Origin: Actinoplanes sp. TBRC 11911
Lineage (GTDB): Bacteria; Actinomycetota; Actinomycetes; Mycobacteriales; Micromonosporaceae
Length of the DNA stretch: 64,000 nt
Assembly (NCBI RefSeq): GCF_012933445.1
Contig: NZ_JABBNC010000011.1
Coordinates: forward strand, 179,675-243,674
Reading direction: 5' to 3'
The translations under genes were made by a program, and so were the position numbers. The stretch's first letter is position 1. Each line of letters opens with the position of its first letter. Positions 8,177 to 16,365 of the stretch are shown piece after piece. The notes below the pieces were generated by a model that was given only the letters and a program-made list of their open reading frames with translations, was not told the DNA's origin and did not search any database.

Positions 8177-8776
8177 GTGACAGCGGCCTCAGCCATCGAC
8201 AGAAGCAGGATCCACTCGCTGACTCGACCAAACATGGTCAGCGTCGGCACGATCGTGTGGCTCTCCAGCGAACTCATGTTCTTCGCGGCGTTGTTCGCCA
8301 TGTACTTCTCGATCCGCGCGGCGGCGCCCGGCCTGTGGGCCGAACACACCAAAGAGCTGAACGTCCCGTACGCGACGGTCTTCACGGTCATCCTGGTGCT
8401 TTCCTCGGTGACCTGTCAGCTCGGTGTGTTCGCGGCGGAGAAGGGCGATGTGTTCGCGCTTCGACGATGGTTCACGATCACCTTCGTGATGGGCTTGATC
8501 TTCGTGCTCGGGCAGGCCAACGAGTACCGCAACCTGGTCGGCGAGGGCGTCCGGCTCAACGGCGACGGTTACGGCTCGATGTTCTACCTGACCACCGGCT
8601 TCCACGGGCTGCACGTCACCGGTGGTCTGATCGCCTTCATCGTCTACATGATCCGCACGACCATGGGCCGGTTCACGCCGGCGCAGGCGACGTCGGCGAT
8701 CGTCGTGTCGTACTACTGGCACTTCGTGGACGTTGTGTGGATCGCGCTGTACGCGATGATCTACTGGCTCAAGTAG
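8177..8776 (+). CDS. ctaE: Cytochrome c oxidase subunit III
   Basis: A 199-residue subunit III with five predicted helices. Typical stretches are WLSSELMFFAALFAMYF near the N-terminus, TTGFHGLHVTGG in the middle and YYWHFVDVVWIALY at the end. GTG 8177 starts the protein. It heads the ctaE-qcrC-qcrA-qcrB operon, the same order as in mycobacteria and other Actinobacteria with the fused bc1-aa3 supercomplex. Confidence 0.96.
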   Translation: MTAASAIDRSRIHSLTRPNMVSVGTIVWLSSELMFFAALFAMYFSIRAAAPGLWAEHTKELNVPYATVFTVILVLSSVTCQLGVFAAEKGDVFALRRWFTITFVMGLIFVLGQANEYRNLVGEGVRLNGDGYGSMFYLTTGFHGLHVTGGLIAFIVYMIRTTMGRFTPAQATSAIVVSYYWHFVDVVWIALYAMIYWLK

Positions 8777-8825
8777 CCGTCGAACGTCCATGAGCTTCAG
8801 GTCAACATCCAGAGGGATACAGCCC

Positions 8826-9674
8826 ATGACTTCAAGCACCCCCGGCCGGCGCTGGGTGTTAGCTCGGCGGCGTAAAGCCCCGAGCCGGGCGCGCCGGCGA
8901 CTCGGTGCGGCGGTGCGCATGCTCGCCGCCCTCGCGCTCGCCGGCGGCGTCTACACGGCCTTCGCACCCGGAGCCTTCGCAGACGACACCCCCGTGCCGC
9001 TGTCCGCCTCCGCGCAGGAGGGCAAGCAGCTGTTCGACAACAGCTGTATCTCCTGCCACGGCGAGAACGCGCAGGGTGTCGTGGGCCGCGGTCCGAGCCT
9101 CATCGGCGTCGGCTCCGCCTCGGTCGTCTTCCAGGTCAGCACCGGCCGCATGCCGGCGACCCGCCAGGAGGCCCAGGCCGAGGAGAAGAAGCCGCAGTTC
9201 GACGACACGCAGACCAAGCAGATCGCGCAGTACATCCAGGAGCTCGGCGGTGGCCCGCAGCTGCCCGCCGACGGCAACTTCAGCGACGACCCGACCACCA
9301 ACCCGGAAGCGCTGTCCCGCGGTGGTGAGCTGTTCCGGCAGAACTGCACGTCGTGTCACGGCAACGGCGGTGCCGGCGGTGCGCTCTCGTCCGGCAAGTT
9401 CGCGCCGGCGCTGCACGACGCCACGCCCCAGACGATCTACTCGGCGATGCTGACCGGCCCGCAGAACATGCCGGTCTTCGGTGACAACCAGCTCACCCCC
9501 GACGAGAAGCGGGACATCGTCACGTACGTCACGACCCAGCTCCAGCAGGACAAGGATCCGGGCGGCATCTTCAACCTGGGCCGGTACGGGCCGGTGACCG
9601 AGGGCCTGGCGATCTTCGCCGTCGGCATCGTGGTCCTGGTCTTCACGGCGCTGTGGATTGCGGGGAAGTCATGA
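8826..9674 (+). CDS. qcrC: Di-heme cytochrome c subunit of the bc1 complex (QcrC)
   Basis: A 282-residue protein carrying two heme c sites, CISCH at 74-78 and CTSCH at 174-178. This is the actinobacterial di-heme QcrC that bridges bc1 to the aa3 oxidase without soluble cytochrome c. An N-terminal hydrophobic segment (residues 25-45) and a C-terminal helix (about 255-278) anchor it. ATG 8826 with GAGGG upstream is preferred over an in-frame 8790 start. Its stop overlaps the qcrA start (ATGA). Confidence 0.96.
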   Translation: MTSSTPGRRWVLARRRKAPSRARRRLGAAVRMLAALALAGGVYTAFAPGAFADDTPVPLSASAQEGKQLFDNSCISCHGENAQGVVGRGPSLIGVGSASVVFQVSTGRMPATRQEAQAEEKKPQFDDTQTKQIAQYIQELGGGPQLPADGNFSDDPTTNPEALSRGGELFRQNCTSCHGNGGAGGALSSGKFAPALHDATPQTIYSAMLTGPQNMPVFGDNQLTPDEKRDIVTYVTTQLQQDKDPGGIFNLGRYGPVTEGLAIFAVGIVVLVFTALWIAGKS

Positions 9675-10783
9675 CGACAACGCACGACGGGGGCAACGGC
9701 GGTTCGCAGCCGCCGGTCGACCTGAGCGACCCGCGCCTGTCCCGCTTCGACATCGTCAAGGAGGGCCTGCGGCGCGACGACATCGAGATCGTCACGTACG
9801 AGTCGCAGTTCCCGGGCGTGAACTCCAAGGCGGAGAAGCGGGTGGTGCGCAACATCGCCATCCTGCTGATCATCTCCGGGCTGGCCGGCCTGGCGTTCGT
9901 GGTCTTCTACATCGTGTGGCCGTGGGAGTTCAAGCTCGGCGACACGAAGAGCGACTACTTCACGCCGATCCTCGGTGTGTCGCTGGCGATCGCCCTGTTC
10001 GGTCTCGGCCTCGCGATCCTCGCGTGGGCCAAGAAGCTGCTGCCGCACGAGGTGCTCATCCAGCACCGGCACGACGGCGGCGCCACCCCGGACGAGCAGC
10101 TGCTCACCGGCCAGACGATGGTGTACGTGGCGGAGGAGCTGGGCGTCCAGCGCCGGCCGCTGCTCAAGGGCGCCATCGCGATCGGCCTCGCCCCGCTCGG
10201 CATCGCCGCGGCGGCACCGCTGATCGGCGGTCTGATCAAGAACCCGCACAAGCCGGAGAACGGGCAGAACCCGCCGCTGTTCCGCACCGGGTTCGACCCG
10301 GTGGCGAACAACGGGCAGCTGGTCCGGCTGACCCGCGACGACGGGACGCCGGTGCGGCCCGAGGACGTCAGCACCGGTGGTCAGATGACGGTGTTCCCGG
10401 GCATCCCGGGCGGCGCGACCAATGAGTACGCCGACTCGCCGACGCTGCTGATCCACCTGCGTCCGGAGGATGCTTTGGTGGCGCGCGAGCACGCCGACGC
10501 GGATGCGCGCAACAAGGGCTCGATGTTCGGCGACTACGTGGCGTACTCGAAGGTCTGTACGCACGCGGGTTGCCCGGCGAGCCTGTACGAGCAGCAGACG
10601 CAGCGTCTGCTCTGCCCGTGCCACCAGTCGCAGTTCATGGTCACGCGCAACGCCCAGCCGATCTTCGGCCCGGCGACCCGGCGCCTGCCCATGTTGCCGC
10701 TGGAGGTGGACTCGGAAGGCTTCTTCGTGGCAAAGTCCGACTTCAAGGACACCGTCGGACCCGACTTCTGGGAGCGGCCGTGA
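9671..10783 (+). CDS. qcrA: Rieske iron-sulfur subunit of the bc1 complex (QcrA)
   Basis: A 370-residue actinobacterial Rieske protein. The 2Fe-2S ligands are in CTHAGC (296-301) and CPCH (315-318). Three hydrophobic segments precede the Rieske domain (about residues 60-85, 98-120 and 170-190), as in the three-helix QcrA of high-GC Gram-positives. The ATG at 9671 overlaps the qcrC stop; its own stop overlaps the qcrB GTG. Confidence 0.96.
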   Translation: MTTTHDGGNGGSQPPVDLSDPRLSRFDIVKEGLRRDDIEIVTYESQFPGVNSKAEKRVVRNIAILLIISGLAGLAFVVFYIVWPWEFKLGDTKSDYFTPILGVSLAIALFGLGLAILAWAKKLLPHEVLIQHRHDGGATPDEQLLTGQTMVYVAEELGVQRRPLLKGAIAIGLAPLGIAAAAPLIGGLIKNPHKPENGQNPPLFRTGFDPVANNGQLVRLTRDDGTPVRPEDVSTGGQMTVFPGIPGGATNEYADSPTLLIHLRPEDALVAREHADADARNKGSMFGDYVAYSKVCTHAGCPASLYEQQTQRLLCPCHQSQFMVTRNAQPIFGPATRRLPMLPLEVDSEGFFVAKSDFKDTVGPDFWERP

Positions 10784-12390
10784 AGCGCCGTAAAGTCGAT
10801 CTCGCACAAGCCCCCGCGGACATCGCCCGGGGCGTGGACGAGCGTTACCAGGTCGCCACCCCGCTGCGCGCGATTCTGAACAAGGTCTTCCCGGACCACT
10901 GGTCGTTCCTGCTGGGCGAGATCGCGCTGTTCTCGTTCATCGTGCTGCTGCTGACCGGTACGTTCCTGACCCTCTTCTTCGACCCGTCGATGAAGGAGGT
11001 CGTCTACAACGGTTCGTACACGTCGTTGCGTGGCGTCCCGATGTCCGCGGCGTACGAGTCGGCGATGAACCTGTCGTTCGACGTGCGCGGCGGTCTGTTC
11101 CTGCGGCAGATGCACCACTGGGCGGCGCTGCTGTTCGTGGCCGCGATCGTGGTGCACATGGCGCGGACGTTCTTCACCGGCGCGTTCCGCAAGCCGCGCG
11201 AGGCGAACTGGGCGATCGGCGTCACGCTGTTCCTGCTCGGCTTCCTCGAGGGCTTCACCGGCTACTCGCTGCCGGACGACGGCCTGTCCGGCACCGGCCT
11301 CCGCATCGCGTCCGCGATCATGCTGTCCATCCCGGTGGCCGGCACGTGGATCTCCGCGGCGGTCTTCGGCGGGGAGTACCCGGGTGACCTGATCATCGGG
11401 CGCTTCTACATCGCGCACGTGCTGCTCATCCCGGCCATCCTGCTCGCGCTGATCGCGGTGCACGTGGGCCTGGTGTTCAAGCAGAAGCACACGCAGTGGC
11501 CGGGCCCGATGCGGACCAACACCAACGTGGTCGGCGAGCGCATGTTCCCGCGGTACGTGATGAAGCAGGGCGGATTCTTCATGTCCGTCTTCGGCGTCAT
11601 CGCGTTGATGGCCGGTCTCTTCCAGATCAACCCGATCTGGCTGTTCGGCCCGTACTCGGCGGCCAACGTGTCCTCGGCGAGCCAGCCCGACTGGTACGTC
11701 ATGTTCATGGACGGTCTGCTCCGTGTCATGCCGAACTGGCAGATCTACCTCGGGCCGTACAGCATTCCGCCCTTGTTCTGGCCCGCGGTCGTCGGTCTCG
11801 GCGCACTCACCACGGTCCCGATGTTCTATCCGTTCATCGAGGCCAGACGCCATAAAGACAAAGCGATCCACAACCTGCTCCAGCGTCCCCGGGACAATCC
11901 GGAGCGGACCGCGATCGGTGCGATGGCGTTCGCGTTCTTCATCTGGGCCACGCTCATGGGTGGCAACGACGTGATCGCGGACAAGTTCCACATCAGCCTG
12001 AACGCGATGACCTGGTCCGGCCGTATCGGGTTGCTGGTCCTGCCGCCGCTGGCGTACTTCGTCGCGTTCCGGGTCTGCCTGGGTCTGCAGATGCACGACC
12101 GCGAGGTGCTGGCACACGGTGTGGAGACCGGCATCATCCGGCGCCTGCCGAGCGGCCAGTTCGTCGAGGTCCACCAGCCACTCGGCCCGACCGACGACCA
12201 CGGTCACCCGATCCCGATCGAGTACGGCGGCTGGGTCGTTCCGAAGAAGATGAACCGGGTCGGTGCGCTCGCGCCCGCGATCAAGGGATTCTTCTTCCCG
12301 GTGGAGACGCCGCCGGAGGCTCCCGTTTCCCCCGGTATGCCGCCGGTGACGGGTCCGGACGACCGCGAGGAGATCACTTCCGGTCACTGA
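10780..12390 (+). CDS. qcrB: Cytochrome b subunit of the bc1 complex (QcrB)
   Basis: A 536-residue cytochrome b with about eight transmembrane helices. Heme-ligand histidines lie in FLRQMHHWAALLFVAAIVVHMAR and in the later FYIAHVLLIPAILLALIAVHVGL segment, and the quinol-site region contains NPIWLFGPY. The C-terminal extension of roughly 130 residues is usual in actinobacterial QcrB. GTG 10780 overlaps the qcrA stop (GTGA). A hairpin terminator follows at 12409, and the 3' end overlaps the convergent MFS gene by 7 bp. Confidence 0.96.
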   Translation: MKRRKVDLAQAPADIARGVDERYQVATPLRAILNKVFPDHWSFLLGEIALFSFIVLLLTGTFLTLFFDPSMKEVVYNGSYTSLRGVPMSAAYESAMNLSFDVRGGLFLRQMHHWAALLFVAAIVVHMARTFFTGAFRKPREANWAIGVTLFLLGFLEGFTGYSLPDDGLSGTGLRIASAIMLSIPVAGTWISAAVFGGEYPGDLIIGRFYIAHVLLIPAILLALIAVHVGLVFKQKHTQWPGPMRTNTNVVGERMFPRYVMKQGGFFMSVFGVIALMAGLFQINPIWLFGPYSAANVSSASQPDWYVMFMDGLLRVMPNWQIYLGPYSIPPLFWPAVVGLGALTTVPMFYPFIEARRHKDKAIHNLLQRPRDNPERTAIGAMAFAFFIWATLMGGNDVIADKFHISLNAMTWSGRIGLLVLPPLAYFVAFRVCLGLQMHDREVLAHGVETGIIRRLPSGQFVEVHQPLGPTDDHGHPIPIEYGGWVVPKKMNRVGALAPAIKGFFFPVETPPEAPVSPGMPPVTGPDDREEITSGH

Positions 12391-13619
12391 TCGGATGTCA
12401 CGCTGAGAGGGCCCGCTTCGGCGGGCCCTTTTCGCGTGTGCGAGAAGGCCCGGCCGGCGATCAGGAAGGTGCCGGCCCCGGCGGCCAGGAAGAGCCCGCC
12501 GAGCAGCAGCCATCCGGACGTGCCGTGGTTGATCGCGGTCGAGGTCACCACGGCCGGGGCCAGCGCCGAGCCGATCGCGAAACCGGTCTGGCTGACCCCC
12601 TGGTACGCGCCGGTGTTGCGCGGGTCGGCCAGCTCGAACGCGAGCTCCCAGCCACCCGCCTCGGACATGATCTCTCCGGCGCTGTGCGCGATCACCGCGA
12701 GGACCAGCACGGCGGTGGCCATGACCAGGCTCCCGTACGCCGCGGCGGCGTACAGGAGGCAGGCCAGCATCAGCAGCAGGACCGCGATCAGCACCGCGCG
12801 CCCGGCCCTGGCGATGTCCCGGACCGTGCGGGCCGCGGGCACCTGGCAGAACATCACGATGACCGTGTTGAGCACCAGCAGCAGCGCCACGATCGGCGCC
12901 GGCGCCGCGGTGTGCCGGGTCACCCACAGCGGCACCCCGACAGTCAGCAGACCGAACTGGATCGTGATGATCCCGTTGAGCGCCGCGATCGCGACGTACC
13001 GGCGGTCGCGCATCGGCGCCCGGAACGACGTCCGCGTGTGCTCGGCGGCCCGGGCGACCGGCAGCGCCCGCAACGGCACCGCCGACACCAGCACCAGCAC
13101 GGCCGCGAGGCTCATCGCCGTGGTGTAGGCCGCCGCCGTCCCGACCGCGAGAGCCACCGCCACCAGCGCCGAGCCGGCACCCACGAAGGCGTTCGTCACC
13201 ACGCGCAGCCGCGCCCGCACGTCGATGCGGTCGTCGCCGGTGAACTCGCGGGCCAGCAACGTCACCTGCGCGGTCCGTTGTGCACCCTGGGCCGCCGAGG
13301 CGAGACAGGCGATCAGCACGAACGCGACAGCCGTCCGGGCGAGACAGTAGGCGCCGATCGCCGCCCCCTGGCCGAGCATGGCGACCAGCAGGATGCGCCG
13401 CGCACCGTAGCGGTCGGACAGCTGCCCGGCCCCGAACGACGCGAGCATGCCCGCGACGCCGGCGGCGGTGAGCCCGGCACCCACCGTCGCCGGGCTCAAT
13501 CCGATCACGGTGGTGAAGTAGAGGGCGCTGACGCCGAACATGACGCCCTTGGCGAGCGAGGAGGAGGCGGACGACCACATCAGGGCCCGTTCGACCGGGC
13601 TGCGGGGAATGCTGATCAC
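12384..13619 (-). CDS. MFS transporter (12-helix family)
   Basis: A transporter of about 411 residues with 12 hydrophobic segments and an MFS motif A between helices 2 and 3 (GQLSDRYGARRILL). Substrate unknown. GTG 13619 (VISIPRSPVERAL) is chosen; the frame continues upstream to an ATG at 13682, but that would overlap the divergent regulator's start. The divergent ArsR-type regulator probably controls it, as drug-efflux or metabolite transporters are often paired this way. The C-terminal tail is encoded across the qcrB terminator hairpin. Confidence 0.82.
   Translation of the reverse strand: MISIPRSPVERALMWSSASSSLAKGVMFGVSALYFTTVIGLSPATVGAGLTAAGVAGMLASFGAGQLSDRYGARRILLVAMLGQGAAIGAYCLARTAVAFVLIACLASAAQGAQRTAQVTLLAREFTGDDRIDVRARLRVVTNAFVGAGSALVAVALAVGTAAAYTTAMSLAAVLVLVSAVPLRALPVARAAEHTRTSFRAPMRDRRYVAIAALNGIITIQFGLLTVGVPLWVTRHTAAPAPIVALLLVLNTVIVMFCQVPAARTVRDIARAGRAVLIAVLLLMLACLLYAAAAYGSLVMATAVLVLAVIAHSAGEIMSEAGGWELAFELADPRNTGAYQGVSQTGFAIGSALAPAVVTSTAINHGTSGWLLLGGLFLAAGAGTFLIAGRAFSHTRKGPAEAGPLSVTSDQ
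12409..12432 (+). terminator. qcrB terminator lying inside the convergent MFS gene
   Basis: GGGCCCGC, a TTCG loop, GCGGGCCC, then TTTT: a perfect 8 bp stem with a stable tetraloop, 19 bp past the qcrB stop. It falls within the last codons of the opposite-strand MFS transporter, so the same bases encode part of that protein's C-terminal tail. Confidence 0.85.
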
Positions 13620-13674
13620 GCGATAGTTCTGCCAGGCACGTCCGCGTCCGGCGATCGATGTAGCGTATTCCTTC

Positions 13675-14628
13675 ATGGTCATCCGATACGAGCTGGCCGG
13701 TCCCGATCTCGGCGGTGTCCGCTTCGCGATCTCGCCGCTCAACGAGATGACCCTGTCGCTGCGCGCGTGGCGCGACCCGGGCCGGTATCCGTTGCACCTG
13801 CCGTGGATCCGAGCGGTCGAGGCGGCCCGCCCGCACCTCGACGCGGAACTGTTGATGACGCTGGTCAACGAGGAACTGTGGACGCCGGACTTCCTGAATC
13901 CCAACCCGCGCTCGCCGCTCACCCGGATCGAGGAGGAACTGGCCGCGGTCGCCACGGTCCCGGCCGAGATCGTCGACCGGGATCTGCGCGCGCTGTACGA
14001 CGGGGTACTGCCGCCGCCGCTGCGCGGACCCCGGGTGGCCGAGCGGATCGTGAGCGCTCTGCAGGCGTACTGGGAAAGGTGTTTCGCCGAGCACTGGCCG
14101 AGGATGCGCGCCCTGCTGGAGGGCGACGTGACCTTCCGGGGGCGGGAGATCGCCCAGCGCGGCCTGGCCGCGATGTTCGGCGGGCTGCCCGGCCGCATCA
14201 GCCTGACCGACGACATGGTGGAGCTGCGGCTGCGGACCAACGTGCACTACTCACGGCCGACGACAGGCGGGCTGACGCTGATGCCCTCGATCTGGATCCG
14301 GAACGCGTCCGGGCCGATCTCGCCGTCCGAGCCGCCGCTGATCATCTACCTGGCCCGCGGTGGGGGAACGCTGTGGGAGGCGCAGGATCTGCCCGCGCCC
14401 CGCGCTCTGATCGCGCTGCTCGGCGATCGGCGGGCCGGGCTGCTGGTGCAGCTCGGCACGCCGGGCTCATCGACCGAGCTGGCCACCCGCCTCGGCGTCA
14501 CCACCACCGCGATCAACCAGCATCTGCGCGCGCTGCGCGATGCCGGGCTGCTGGTCAGCGCCCGGCACGGCCGCTCGGTGCTCTATCGCAGGTCGGATCT
14601 GGGCGACCAGCTAGTCGGCGTCGGGTAG
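13675..14628 (+). CDS. ArsR-type winged-helix regulator with a large N-terminal domain
   Basis: A 317-residue protein. The last 80 residues form an ArsR-like winged helix (SSTELATRLGVTTTAINQHLRALRDAGLLVSARHGRSVLYR). The first 230 residues look like the DUF5937-type effector domain seen in such actinobacterial regulators. No ArsR metal-binding cysteine motif (CxC) is present, so a metal sensor is unlikely. It is divergent from the MFS transporter with starts only 56 bp apart, implying shared control. The stop overlaps the convergent RAM-domain gene. Confidence 0.8.
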   Translation: MVIRYELAGPDLGGVRFAISPLNEMTLSLRAWRDPGRYPLHLPWIRAVEAARPHLDAELLMTLVNEELWTPDFLNPNPRSPLTRIEEELAAVATVPAEIVDRDLRALYDGVLPPPLRGPRVAERIVSALQAYWERCFAEHWPRMRALLEGDVTFRGREIAQRGLAAMFGGLPGRISLTDDMVELRLRTNVHYSRPTTGGLTLMPSIWIRNASGPISPSEPPLIIYLARGGGTLWEAQDLPAPRALIALLGDRRAGLLVQLGTPGSSTELATRLGVTTTAINQHLRALRDAGLLVSARHGRSVLYRRSDLGDQLVGVG

Positions 14629-14898
14629 CCCGATCGCGAACGCGTCCTCGAGGTCGTGCTTGGAGTAGGCCCGGAAGGCGATGTGCGACTCCGTGTTGAT
14701 CACGCCGGGGGTCTTGGAGATCCGGTTGGCGATGACCTCGGCGATGTCGTCGAAACGCGACACCCGGACGACCGCGATGAGATCGACGTTCCCGGCCACC
14801 GAGTAGACCTCGCTGACCCCGTCCAGGGCCGCCAGCGCCTCGGCGACCTCGGGAATCGAGTCGGTGGCGCAGTCGATGTGCACGATCGCTGTGTTCAC
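14611..14898 (-). CDS. Stand-alone RAM (Lrp/AsnC ligand-binding) domain protein
   Basis: A 95-residue protein matching only the C-terminal RAM domain of Lrp/AsnC regulators (AIVHIDCATDSIPEVAEALAALDGVSEVYSVAGNVDLIAVV), with no helix-turn-helix. Such proteins bind amino acids and form multimers, and may modulate full-length Lrp proteins. GTG start. It overlaps the convergent regulator's end by 18 bp. Confidence 0.85.
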   Translation of the reverse strand: MNTAIVHIDCATDSIPEVAEALAALDGVSEVYSVAGNVDLIAVVRVSRFDDIAEVIANRISKTPGVINTESHIAFRAYSKHDLEDAFAIGLPDAD

Positions 14899-14963
14899 CC
14901 GCGGGCTCCTCGGTGGTGAGGCAGGACTAGGTCGCGACCATGGTATCGCCGGGCCGGGCCGCC

Positions 14964-15800
14964 TCAGACGCTGACGGTGAGACCGCCGCCCGCCCGGACC
15001 ACATCGGTCAGCGACTCGTCCGCGGCCACCTCGCCGCCCGGCCAGACGACGCTGCGGGCGAGCGCGCCGCGGATCCGGGCACCGGCGCCGATCACGGACT
15101 CCTGGACGGGCCCGTCGACCGCGGCGGTGGGGTCGATCAGGTTACGGCCGTCCGCGGCGTGCAGATTGGCTCTCAGATAGTCGGCCGGGGTGCCGGTGTC
15201 GATGTAGACACCGGCATAGTTGATCAGCTCGAGGGCGCCTTCGGCCTCGGCGGGCCGCCACACCGTGCGGACGAGGTCGGACTGCACCGCCGCCAGGTCC
15301 CGCACGAAACGCCACGGGATCAGCGAGAAGCCGGTGAAGCGGCGGCCGCTGAAGCCGCCCGTGGTGCCCGGCAGCAGCGGCTTGGTCAGCATCCGCACGG
15401 TCTCGCCGGACCAGCCGTCCAGCATCGCGGCGATGTCCTTGCCCGCCTCGCGCGCGGGGTCGGCCAGGTAGCCGTCGGCGTTGCCGACCAGCACGCCGCG
15501 CCCGCCGATCCAGTCCTTGAGGCCGGCGACGCCGCCCGACGTCCCGATCGGCCCGTCCGCCTCCACCGACACATGCGCTCGGTCACCCACGTGCGCCACG
15601 ATCTGGTTTCCCAGGTACGCCGCGTTCACCGCGACCGTGTCCGCCCCGGCGAGCCCGAGGCCGGCCAGCCGAGCCAGTTGCCGGTCGAGCAGGGCCACGT
15701 TGCCGACCGGGCAGAGCGCCTTGGGCAGCTGCTCGGTGAGCGGCCGCAGGCGCCGGCCCTCACCCGCGGCCAGCACGACCCCCGCGACCTCGGCCGTCAC
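14964..15800 (-). CDS. Sugar-phosphate nucleotidyltransferase
   Basis: A 278-residue NTP-transferase. The nucleotide-binding signature LAAGEGRRLRPLT followed by PKAL at residues 8-26 is that of mannose-1-P guanylyl-, glucose-1-P thymidylyl- and MurNAc-1-P uridylyltransferases. The C-terminus contains the start of a left-handed beta-helix (ESVIGAGARIRGALARSVVWPGG). The GTG overlaps the stop of the upstream NUDIX gene (GTGA), indicating coupling. The sugar and nucleotide cannot be assigned from sequence. Confidence 0.85.
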   Translation of the reverse strand: MTAEVAGVVLAAGEGRRLRPLTEQLPKALCPVGNVALLDRQLARLAGLGLAGADTVAVNAAYLGNQIVAHVGDRAHVSVEADGPIGTSGGVAGLKDWIGGRGVLVGNADGYLADPAREAGKDIAAMLDGWSGETVRMLTKPLLPGTTGGFSGRRFTGFSLIPWRFVRDLAAVQSDLVRTVWRPAEAEGALELINYAGVYIDTGTPADYLRANLHAADGRNLIDPTAAVDGPVQESVIGAGARIRGALARSVVWPGGEVAADESLTDVVRAGGGLTVSV

Positions 15801-16333
15801 GATCGAGGCGCCTTCGGGCCGAGCGGATCCTTCTGCATCTCGGCGAGCGGGCCGATGCCGTAGCGCCCGAGCAGGTCCGCGCAGTTGCGGGTGAGCCGGG
15901 GCAGGTCGTCGACCGGGAACCAGCGCGCCTCGAGCACCTCGCCGCCGTCCACGCGCAGCGTCGTCGTGGAGGCCGGCACCGAGCCGAACCAGACCGTGTC
16001 GACCACCCCGACCGCGTGGATGATCGCGTTCGGCGAGCCGGCCGTCAGGTCGGCGGCGTCGATGCGCACCCCGCTCTCCTCGAACAGCTCCCGCGCGGCG
16101 CCGTCGGCCGGGCGCTCGTGATGTTTCAGCAGACCGGCGGGCAGGCCCCAGCCGCGGTTCGGCGGCTGGCGCAGCAGCAGCAGACGCTCGGGCGCCTCGG
16201 CGTCGCGGATCACGGCGACCGCGCCGACCAGATATTTGGGGGCGGAGAGGCGCGCGAGAAAACGACGTGTTCCGGGCGGAAGCCGATAGAAGGTTTGATA
16301 CGCGTAACCGCGCAGCCGCCGAGGAAGACTCAC
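15797..16333 (-). CDS. NUDIX hydrolase
   Basis: A protein of about 178 residues with a complete Nudix box: G-LLKHH-E followed by RELFEESGV, where the glutamates bind the metal that hydrolyses a nucleoside diphosphate-X bond. GTG 16333 (VSLPRRLRGY) is my preferred start; a GTG at 16360 would add nine residues. It is coupled to the downstream nucleotidyltransferase and lies 32 bp after the Rel-like gene. The substrate is unknown, but the neighbour suggests nucleotide-sugar housekeeping. Confidence 0.85.
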   Translation of the reverse strand: MSLPRRLRGYAYQTFYRLPPGTRRFLARLSAPKYLVGAVAVIRDAEAPERLLLLRQPPNRGWGLPAGLLKHHERPADGAARELFEESGVRIDAADLTAGSPNAIIHAVGVVDTVWFGSVPASTTTLRVDGGEVLEARWFPVDDLPRLTRNCADLLGRYGIGPLAEMQKDPLGPKAPRS

Positions 16334-16365
16334 GTCGCAAAGGCTATCGGTGAGTCGCACGGTGC

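Noticed and set aside
10534..14247. Very long leftward open frame opposite qcrB and beyond
   Set aside because: It is an antisense by-product of high third-position GC: it lies opposite the clear qcrB and ArsR-type genes and in another frame of the MFS gene, and shows no domain.
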